DNA of 64,000 bases from Petrolisthes cinctipes (lineage: Eukaryota; Arthropoda; Malacostraca; Decapoda; Porcellanidae). The stretch covers positions 496,001 through 560,000 of the forward strand of contig JAWQEG010000488.1 of the NCBI GenBank assembly GCA_033782935.1, written 5' to 3'. The notes below the pieces were generated by a model. It worked only from the letters and a program-made list of their open reading frames with translations, made no database searches and had not been told where the DNA came from. The position numbers and the translations under genes were made by a program. Shown here piece after piece: positions 50,501 through 61,400 of this stretch (the first letter of the stretch is position 1; the number at the start of each line of letters is the position of its first letter).

Positions 50501-52027
50501 TCGACTTTTTTGCACCTAAAATATCGATTTTTAGCATGTTTTTAGCCTATATTTTGAAAATATTCTAGCACTGAGTAGGCATGCACAGATTGCTTCTGGG
50601 ACCCCAATATATTAAATTTTTGGGTGTTTTGAGCCTGAATTTGAGATATAAACGGGTACAGAAGATACATGCACATATTGACTTTGGGCATCTAAAATAT
50701 CGATTTTCAGCATGTTTTAGGCATGTATTTTGAAAATACTCTAACACGGAGTAGGCATGTACAGATCGCTTCTGGGATCCCAAAATATCGAATTTTCGGG
50801 TGATTTGAGCCTGAATTTGAGATATAAACGGGTACTGAAGGTGCATGCACATATCGACTTTTTGGCACCTAAAACATCGATTTTGAGCATGTTTTGGGCC
50901 TGTATTTTTAAAATACTCTAACACGGAGTAGGCATGTACAGATCGCTTCTGGGAACCCTAAATATCGAATTTTCGGGTCTTTTGGGCCTTAATTTGAGAT
51001 ATCGACTTTTTGACACCTAAAATATCGATTTTTAGCATGTTTTTAGCCTATATTTTGAAAATATTCTAGCACTGAGTAGGCATGTACAGATTGCTTCTGT
51101 GACCCCAAAATATTGAATTTTCGGGTGTTTAGGGCCAGAATTTGAGATATAAACGGGTACAGAAGATGCATTCACATATCGACTTTTTGGCACCTAAAAT
51201 ATCGATTTTGAGCATGTTTTGAGCCTATATTTGAAAACATTCTAGCACTGAGTAGGAATGTACAGATCGTTTCTGGGACCCAAAAATATCGAATTTTCGG
51301 GTGTTTAGAGCCTGAATTTGAGATATAAACGGGTACAGAAGATGCATGCACATATCGACTTTTGGGCACCTAAAAGATGGATTTTCAGTATGTTTTTGGC
51401 CTGTATTTAAAAAAAATACTCTAACACGGAGTATTCATGTACAGATCGCTTCTGGGACCCCTAAATATCGAATTTTATGGGTGTTTTGGGTCTTAATTTG
51501 AGAAATCGCCTTTACGCATCTAAATTATCGATTTTTAGCATGTTTTGATCCTATATTTTGAAAATATTCTAGCACTGAGTAGGCATGTACAGATCGCTTC
51601 TGGGACCCCAAAATATCGAATTTTCGGGTGTTTTGATCCTGAATTTGAGATATGAACGAGTACAGAAGATGCATGCACATATCGACTTTTGGGCACCTAA
51701 AATATCGATTTTGAGCATGTTTTGAGCCTATATTTTGAAAACATTCTAGCACTGAGTAAGCATGTACAGATCGCTTCAGGGACCCCTAAATATCGAATTT
51801 TCGGGAGTTTTGGGCCTTAATTTGAGATATCGACTTTTTGGCACCTAAAATATCGATTTTTAGCATGTTTTTAGCCTATATTTAAAAAAAAATTCTAGAA
51901 CTGAGTAGGCATGTACAGATTGCTTCTGGGACCCTAAAATATCGAATTTTCGGGTGTTTAGGGCCAGAATTTGAAATATAAACGGGTACAGAAGATACAT
52001 GCACATATTGACTTTGGGCATCTAAAT
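47545..52027 (+). repeat. Satellite, mixed zone with blocks seen elsewhere
   Basis: Mixed monomers made of haplotypes found at other places. 47645-48040 resembles 58511-58904; 50440-50930 matches 38800-39290 at an offset of 11643 (shared TATTAAATTTTTGGGTG and GGGTGATTTGAGCC); 51100-51500 matches the 44400-44800 haplotype. Dyad-destroying A-runs occur near 51408 and 51882. Only satellite is seen. Confidence 0.8.
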
Positions 52028-54852
52028 TATCGATTTTCAGCATGTTTTGGGCCTGTATTTTGAAAATACTCTAACACGGAGTAGGCATGTACAGATCGCT
52101 TCTGGGACCCCAAAATATCGAATTTTCGGGTGTTTTGGGCCTGAATTTGAGATATCGCCTTTACGCACCAAAAATATCGATTTTTAGCATGTTTTGAGCC
52201 TATATTTTGAAAATATTCTAGCACAGTGTAGGCATGTACAGATCGCTTCTGGGACCCCAAAATATCGAATTTTCGGGTGTTTTGAGCTTGAATTTCAGAT
52301 ATAAACGAGTACAGAAGATGCATGCACATATTGACTTTGGGCATCTAAAATATCGATTTTCAGCATGTTTTGGGCATGTATTTTGAAAATACTCTAACAC
52401 GGAGTAGGCATGTACAGATCGCTTCTGGGACCCCAAAATATCGAATTTTCGGGTGTTTTGAGCCTGAATTTGAGATATAAACGGGTATTGAAGATGCATG
52501 CACATATCGACTTTTTGGCACCTAAAACATCGATTTTGAGCATGTTTTGGGCCTGTATTTTGAAAATACTCTAACACGGAGTAGGCATGTACAGATCGCT
52601 TCTGGGACCCCTAAATATCGAATTTTCGGGTGTTTTGGGCCTTAATTTGAGATATCGTTTTTACGCACCTAAAATATCGATTTTTAGCATGTTTTGAGCC
52701 TATATTTTGAAAATATTCTAGCACTGAGTAGGCATGTACAGATTGCTTCTGGGACCCCGAAATATTGAATTTTCGGGTGTTTTGAGCCTGAATTTGAGAT
52801 ATAAACGGGTACAGAAGATACATGCACATATTGACTTTGGGCATCTAAAATATCGATTTTCAGTATGTTTTGGGCCTGAATTTTGAAAATACTCTAACAC
52901 GGAGTAGGCATGTACAGATACCTTCTGGGACCTCTAAATATCGAATTTTCGGGTGTTTTGGGACTGAATTTGAGATATCGATTTTTTGGCACCTAAAATG
53001 TCGATTTTTAGCATGTTTTTAGCCTATATTTTGAAAATATTCTAGCACTGTGTAGGCATGTACACATTGCTTCTTGGACCCCAAAATATTGAATTTTCGG
53101 GTGTTTTGAGCCTGAATTTGAGATATAAACGGGTACAGAAGATACATGCACATATTGACTTTGGGCATCTAAAATATCGATTTTCAGCATGTTTTGGGCC
53201 TGTATTTTGAAAATACTCTAACACTGAGTAGGCATGTACAGATTGCTTCTGGGACCCAAAAATATTGAATTTTCGGGTGTTTTGAGCCTGAAATTGAGAT
53301 ATAAACGGGTACTGAAGATGCATGCACATATCGACTTTTGTGCACCTAAAATATCGATTTTCAGTATGTTTTGAGCATGTATTTTGAAAATACTCTAACA
53401 CGGAGTAGGCATGTACAGATCGCTTCTGGGACCCCTAAATATCGAATTTTCGGGTGTTTTGGGACTGAATTTGAGATATCGACTTTTTGGCACCTAAAAG
53501 ATCGATTTTTAGCATGTTTTTAGCCTATATTTTGAAAATATTCTAGCACTGAGTAGGCATGTACAGATTGCTTCTGGGACCCCAAAATATTGAATTTTCG
53601 GGTGTTTTGAGCCTGAATTTGAGATATAAACGGGTACAGAAGATACATGCACATATTGACTTTGGGCACCAAAAATATCGATTTTCAGTATGTTTTGGGC
53701 CTGAAATTTGAAAATACTCTAACACGGAGTAGGCATGTACAGATCGTTTCTGGGACCCCAAAATATCGCATTTTCGGGTGTTTAGGGCCAGAATTTGAGA
53801 TATAAACGGGTACAGAAGATGCATGCACATATCGACTTTTGGGCACCTAAAAGATCGATTTTCAGTATGTTTTTGGCCTGTATTTTGAAAATACTCTAAC
53901 ACGGAGTAGGCATGTACAGATACCTTCTGGGACCTCTAAATATCGAATTTTCGGGTGTTTTGGGACTGAATTTGAGATATCGATTTTTTGGCACCTAAAA
54001 TGTCGATTTTTAGCATGTTTTTAGCCTATATTTTGAAAATATTCTGGCACTGAGTAGGCATGTACAGATCGCTTCTGGGACCCCAAAATATCGAATTTTC
54101 GGGTGTTTTGAGCCTGAATTTGAGATATAAACGGGTACTGAAGATGCATGCACATATTGACTTTCGGCATCTAAAATATCGATTTTCAGCATGTTTTGGG
54201 CATGTATTTTGAAATTACTCTAACACGGAGTAGGCATGTACAGATTGCTTCTGGGACCCCAAAATATCGAATTTTCGGGTGTTTTGAGCCTGAATTTGAG
54301 ATATAAACGGGTACAGAAGATACATGCACTTATTGACCTTGGGCATCTAAAATATCGATTTTCAGCATGTTTTGGGCATGTATTTTGAAAATACTCTAAC
54401 ACGGAGTAGGCATGTACAGATCGCTTCTGGGACCCCAAAATATCGAATTTTCGAGTGTTTTGAGCCTGAATTTGAGATATAAACGTGTACTGAAGGTGCA
54501 TGCACATATCGACTTTTTGGCAGCTGAAACATCGATTTTGAGCATGTTTTGGGCCTGTATTTTGAAAATACTCTAACACGGAGTAGGCATGTACAGATCG
54601 CTTCTGGGACCCCTAAATATCGAATTTTCGGGTGTTTTGTGCCTTAGTTTGAGATATCGCCTTTACGCACCTAAAATATCGATTTTTAGCATGTTTTGAG
54701 CCTATATTTTGAAAATATTCTAGCACTGAGTAGGCATGTACAGATTGCTTCTGGGACCCCAAAACATTGAATTTTCGGGTGTTTTGAGCTTGAATTTGAG
54801 ATATAAACGGGTACAGAAGATACATGCACATATTGACTTTGGGCATCTAAAA
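52028..54852 (+). repeat. 2825 bp tandem duplication, copy 1
   Basis: Seventeen monomers by length (five 500 bp trimers plus one long and one short monomer). Shared private variants with copy 2 are GCACAGTGTAGGCATG, GATATCGTTTTTACGCACC, GGACCCCGAAATATTG, GATACCTTCTGGGACC, AAAATGTCGATTTT, ATCGCATTTTCGGG, TTCTGGCACTGAG and GGCAGCTGAAACATCG. I found four base differences. Confidence 0.9.
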
Positions 54853-57677
54853 TATCGATTTTCAGCATGTTTTGGGCCTGTATTTTGAAAATACTCTAAC
54901 ACGGAGTAGGCATGTACAGATCGCTTCTGGGACCCCAAAATATCGAATTTTCGGGTGTTTTGGGCCTGAATTTGAGATATCGCCTTTACGCACCAAAAAT
55001 ATCGATTTTTAGCATGTTTTGAGCCTATATTTTGAAAATATTCTAGCACAGTGTAGGCATGTACAGATCGCTTCTGGGACCCCAAAATATCGAATTTTCG
55101 GGTGTTTTGAGCTTGAATTTCAGATATAAACGAGTACAGAAGATGCATGCACATATTGACTTTGGGCATCTAAAATATCGATTTTCAGCATGTTTTTGGC
55201 ATGTATTTTGAAAATACTCTAACACGGAGTAGGCATGTACAGATCGCTTCTGGGACCCCAAAATATCGAATTTTCGGGTGTTTTGAGCCTGAATTTGAGA
55301 TATAAACGGGTATTGAAGATGCATGCACATATCGACTTTTTGGCACCTAAAACATCGATTTTGAGCATGTTTTGGGCCTGTATTTTGAAAATACTCTAAC
55401 ACGGAGTAGGCATGTACAGATCGCTTCTGGGACCCCTAAATATCGAATTTTCGGGTGTTTTGGGCCTTAATTTGAGATATCGTTTTTACGCACCTAAAAT
55501 ATCGATTTTTAGCATGTTTTGAGCCTATATTTTGAAAATATTCTAGCACTGAGTAGGCATGTACAGATTGCTTCTGGGACCCCGAAATATTGAATTTTCG
55601 GGTGTTTTGAGCCTGAATTTGAGATATAAACGGGTACAGAAGATACATGCACATATTGACTTTGGGCATCTAAAATATCGATTTTCAGTATGTTTTGGGC
55701 CTGAATTTTGAAAATACTCTAACACGGAGTAGGCATGTACAGATACCTTCTGGGACCTCTAAATATCGAATTTTCGGGTGTTTTGGGACTGAATTTGAGA
55801 TATCGATTTTTTGGCACCTAAAATGTCGATTTTTAGCATGTTTTTAGCCTATATTTTGAAAATATTCTAGCACTGTGTAGGCATGTACACATTGCTTCTT
55901 GGACCCCAAAATATTGAATTTTCGGGTGTTTTGAGCCTGAATTTGAGATATAAACGGGTACAGAAGATACATGCACATATTGACTTTGGGCATCTAAAAT
56001 ATCGATTTTCAGCATGTTTTGGGCCTGTATTTTGAAAATACTCTAACACTGAGTAGGCATGTACAGATTGCTTCTGGGACCCAAAAATATTGAATTTTCG
56101 GGTGTTTTGAGCCTGAAATTGAGATATAAACGGGTACTGAAGATGCATGCACATATCGACTTTTGTGCACCTAAAAGATCGATTTTCAGTATGTTTTGAG
56201 CATGTATTTTGAAAATACTCTAACACGGAGTAGGCATGTACAGATCGCTTCTGGGACCCCTAAATATCGAATTTTCGGGTGTTTTGGGACTGAATTTGAG
56301 ATATCGACTTTTTGGCACCTAAAAGATCGATTTTTAGCACGTTTTTAGCCTATATTTTGAAAATATTCTAGCACTGAGTAGGCATGTACAGATTGCTTCT
56401 GGGACCCCAAAATATTGAATTTTCGGGTGTTTTGAGCCTGAATTTGAGATATAAACGGGTACAGAAGATACATGCACATATTGACTTTGGGCACCAAAAA
56501 TATCGATTTTCAGTATGTTTTGGGCCTGAAATTTGAAAATACTCTAACACGGAGTAGGCATGTACAGATCGTTTCTGGGACCCCAAAATATCGCATTTTC
56601 GGGTGTTTAGGGCCAGAATTTGAGATATAAACGGGTACAGAAGATGCATGCACATATCGACTTTTGGGCACCTAAAAGATCGATTTTCAGTATGTTTTTG
56701 GCCTGTATTTTGAAAATACTCTAACACGGAGTAGGCATGTACAGATACCTTCTGGGACCTCTAAATATCGAATTTTCGGGTGTTTTGGGACTGAATTTGA
56801 GATATCGATTTTTTGGCACCTAAAATGTCGATTTTTAGCATGTTTTTAGCCTATATTTTGAAAATATTCTGGCACTGAGTAGGCATGTACAGATCGCTTC
56901 TGGGACCCCAAAATATCGAATTTTCGGGTGTTTTGAGCCTGAATTTGAGATATAAACGGGTACTGAAGATGCATGCACATATTGACTTTCGGCATCTAAA
57001 ATATCGATTTTCAGCATGTTTTGGGCATGTATTTTGAAATTACTCTAACACGGAGTAGGCATGTACAGATTGCTTCTGGGACCCCAAAATATCGAATTTT
57101 CGGGTGTTTTGAGCCTGAATTTGAGATATAAACGGGTACAGAAGATACATGCACTTATTGACCTTGGGCATCTAAAATATCGATTTTCAGCATGTTTTGG
57201 GCATGTATTTTGAAAATACTCTAACACGGAGTAGGCATGTACAGATCGCTTCTGGGACCCCAAAATATCGAATTTTCGAGTGTTTTGAGCCTGAATTTGA
57301 GATATAAACGGGTACTGAAGGTGCATGCACATATCGACTTTTTGGCAGCTGAAACATCGATTTTGAGCATGTTTTGGGCCTGTATTTTGAAAATACTCTA
57401 ACACGGAGTAGGCATGTACAGATCGCTTCTGGGACCCCTAAATATCGAATTTTCGGGTGTTTTGTGCCTTAGTTTGAGATATCGCCTTTACGCACCTAAA
57501 ATATCGATTTTTAGCATGTTTTGAGCCTATATTTTGAAAATATTCTAGCACTGAGTAGGCATGTACAGATTGCTTCTGGGACCCCAAAACATTGAATTTT
57601 CGGGTGTTTTGAGCTTGAATTTGAGATATAAACGGGTACAGAAGATACATGCACATATTGACTTTGGGCATCTAAAA
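54853..57677 (+). repeat. 2825 bp tandem duplication, copy 2
   Basis: Directly follows copy 1. Differences seen are GTTTTTGGCATG near 55193 versus GTTTTGGGCATG, AAAAGATCG near 56174 versus AAAATATCG, AGCACGTTTTTAG near 56337 versus AGCATGTTTTTAG, and AACGGGTACTGAAGG near 57308 versus AACGTGTACTGAAGG. Confidence 0.9.
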
Positions 57678-58440
57678 TATCGATTTTCAGCATGTTTTGG
57701 GCCTGTATTTTGAAAATACTCTAACACGGAGTAGGCATGTACAGATCGCTTCTGGGACCCAAAAATATCGAATTTTCGGGTGTTTTGAGCCTGAATTTGA
57801 GATATAAACGGGTACTGAAGATGCATGCACATATCGACTTTTGGGCACCTAAAACATCGATTTCGAGCATGTTTTTGGCCTGCATTTTGAAAATACTCTA
57901 ACACGGAGTAGGCATGTACAGATCGCTTCTGGGACCCCAAAATATCGAATTTTCGGGTGTTTTGGGCCTGAATTTGAGATATCGCCTTTACGCACCAAAA
58001 ATATCGATTTTTAGCATGTTTTGAGCCTATATTTTTAAAATATTCTAGCACTGAGTCGGCATGTACAGATCGCTTCTGGGACCCCAAAATATCGAATTTT
58101 CGGGTGTTTTGAGCTTGAATTTCAGATATAAACGAGTACAGAAGATGCATGCACATATTGACTTTGGGCATCTAAAATATCGATTTTCAGCATGTTTTGG
58201 GCATGTATTTTGAAAATACTCTAACACGGAGTAGGCATGTACAGATCGCTTCTGGGACCCAAAAATATCGAATTTTCGGGTGTTTTGAGCCTGAATTTGA
58301 GATATTAACGGGTACTGAAGATGCATGCACATATCGACTTTTTGGCACCTAAAACATCAATTTTGAGCATGTTTTGGTCCTGCTTTTTGAAAATACTCTA
58401 ACACGGAGTAGGCATATACAGATCCCTTCTGGGACCCCTA
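57678..58440 (+). repeat. Partial third 2825-type copy with one extra monomer
   Basis: The start of a third copy continues to about 57760, followed by one extra type B monomer. The sequence then resumes the copy at CGCCTTTACGCACCAAAAAT (57982) with an offset of 3002, exactly 177 more than 2825. The extra monomer restores A-B-C order where copies 1 and 2 have A-C, so the full-length copies may have lost it or this one regained it. Confidence 0.82.
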
Positions 58441-61400
58441 AATATAGATTTTCGGGTGTTTTGGGCCTTAATATGAGATATCGACTTTTTGGCACCTAAA
58501 ATATCGATTTTTAGCATGTTTTTAGCCAATATTTTGAAAATATTCTAGCACTGAGTAGGCATGTACAGATTGCTTCTGGGACCCAAAAATATTGAATTTT
58601 CGGGTGTTTTGAGCCTGAATTTGAGATATAAACGGGTACAGAAGATACATGCACATATTGACTTTGGGAATCTAAAATATCGATTTTCAGCATGTTTTGG
58701 ACATGTATTTTGAAAATACTCTAACACGGAGTAGGCATGTACAGATCGCTTCTGGGACCCCATTATATCGAATTTTCGGGTGTTTTGAGCCTGAATTTGA
58801 GATATAAACGGGTATTGAAGATGCATGCACATATCGACTTTTTGGCACCTAAAACATCGATTTTGAGCATGTTTTGGGCCTGTATTTTGAAAATACTCTA
58901 ACACGGAGTAGGTATGTACAGATCGCTTCTGGGACCCCTAAATATCGAATTTTCGGGTGTTTTGGGCCTTAATTTGAGATATCGCCTTTACGCACCTAAA
59001 ATATCGATTTTTAGCATGTTTTGAGCCTATATTTTGAAAATATTCTAGCACTGAGTAGGCATGTACAGATTGCTTCTGGGACCCCAAAATATTGAATTTT
59101 CGGGTGTTTTGAGCCTGAATTTGAGATATAAACGGGTACAGAAGATACATGCACATATTGACTTTGGGCATCTAAAATATCGATTTTCAGCATGTTTTGG
59201 GTCTGTATTTTGAAAATACTCTAACACGGAGTAGGCATGTACAGATCGCTTCTGGGACCACAAAATATCGAATTTTCGGGTGTTTTGAGCCTGAATTTGA
59301 GATATAAACGGGTACTGAAGGTGCATGCACATATCGACTTTTTGGCAGCTGAAACATCGATTTTGAGCATGTTTTGGGCCTGTATTTTGAAAATACTCTA
59401 ACACGGAGTAGGCATGTACAGATCGCTTCTGGGACCCCTAAATATCGAATTTTCGGGTGTTTTGGGCCTTAGTTTGAGATATCGCCTTTACGCACCTAAA
59501 ATATCGATTTTTAGCATGTTTTGAGCCTATATTTTGAAAATATTCGAGCACTGAGTAGGCATGTACAGATTGCTTCTGGGACCCCAAAACATTGAATTTT
59601 CGGGTGTTTTGAGCTTGAATTTGAGATATAAACGGGTACAGAAGATACATGCACATATTGACTTTGGGCATCTAAAATATCGATTTTCAGCATGTTTTGG
59701 GCCTGTATTTTGAAAATACTCTAACACGGAGTAGGCATGTACAGATCGCTTCTGGGACCCAAAAATATCGAATTTTCGGGTGTTTTGAGCCTGAATTTGA
59801 GATATAAACGGGTATTGAAGATGAATGCACATATCGACTTTTGGGCACCTAAAACATCGATTTTGAGCATGTTTTGGGCCTGTATTTTGAAAATACTCTA
59901 ACACGGAGTAGGCATGTCCAGATCGCTTCTGGGACCCCTAAATATCGAATTTTCGGGTGTTTTGGGCCTTAATTTGAGATATCGCCTTTACGCACCTAAA
60001 ATATCGATTTTTAGCATGTTTTGAGCCTATATTTTGAAAATATTCTAGCACTGAGTAGGCATGTACAGATTGCTTCTGGGACCCCAAAATATTGAATTTT
60101 CGGGTGTTTTGAGCCTGAATTTGAGATATAAACGGGTACAGAAGATACATGCACATATTGACTTTGGGCATCTAAAATATCGATTTTCAGCATGTTTTGG
60201 GCCTGTATTTTGAAAATACTCTAACACGGAGTAGGCATGTACAGATCGCTTCTGGGACCCCAAAATATCGAATTTTCGGGTGTTTTGAGCCTGAATTTGA
60301 GATATAAACGGGTACTGAAGATGCATGCACATATCGACTTTTGGGCACCTAAAACATCGATTTTGAGCATGTTTTGGGCCTGTATTTTGAAAATACTCTA
60401 ACACGGAGTAGGCATGTACAGATCGCTTCTGAGACCCCAAAATATCGAATTTTCGGGTGTTTTGGGCCTGAATTTGAGATATCGCCTTTACGCACCTAAA
60501 ATATCGATTTTTAGCATGTTTTGAGCCTATATTTTGAAAATATTCTGGCACTGAGTAGGCATGTACAGATCGCTTCTGGAATCCCAAAATATCGAATTTT
60601 CGGGTGTTTTGAGCTTGAATTTGAGATATAAACGAGTACAGAAAATGCATGCACATATCGACTTTTGGGCACCTAAAATATCGATTTTGAGCATGTTTCG
60701 AGCCTATAATTTGAAAACATTCTAGCACTGAGTAGGCATGTACAGATCGCTTCTGGGACCCAAAAATATCGAATTTTCGGGTGTTTAGGGCCAGAATTTG
60801 AGATATAAACGGGTACAGAAGATGCATGCTCATATCGACTTTTGGGCACCTAAAAGATCGATTTTCAGTATGTTTTTGGCCTGTATTTTGAAAATACTCT
60901 AACACGGAGTAGGCATGTACAGATCGCTTCTGGGACCCCTAAATATCGAATTTTCGGGTGTTTTGGGACTGAATTTGAGATATCGACTTTTTGGCACCTG
61001 AAATATCGATTTTTAGCATGTTTTTAGCCTATATTTTGAAAATATTCTAGCACTGAGTAGGCATGTACAGATTGCTTCTGGGACCCTAAAATATTGAATT
61101 TTCGGGTGTTTTGAGCCTGAATTTGAGATATAAACGGGTACAGAAGATACATGCACATATTGACTTTGGGCATCTAAAATATCGATTTTCAGCATGTTTT
61201 GGGCATGTATTTTGAAAATACTCTAACACGGAGTAGGCATGTACAGATCGCTTCTTTGACCCCAAAATATCGAATTTTCAGGTGTTTTGAGCCTGAATTT
61301 GAGATATAAACGGGTACTGAAGATGCATGCACATATCGACTTTTGGGCACCTAAAACATCGATTTTGAGCATGTTTTGGGCCTGCATTTTGAAAATACCC

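Noticed and set aside
57545..58171. 208-codon open frame on the minus strand
   Set aside because: It is satellite read-through that is longer only because the extra 177 bp monomer keeps the frame open.
60045..60905. 286-codon open frame on the minus strand, equal in length to that at 19355
   Set aside because: The equal length comes from the same run of in-frame monomer lengths, not from a conserved gene. Variants between copies fall without regard to codon position.
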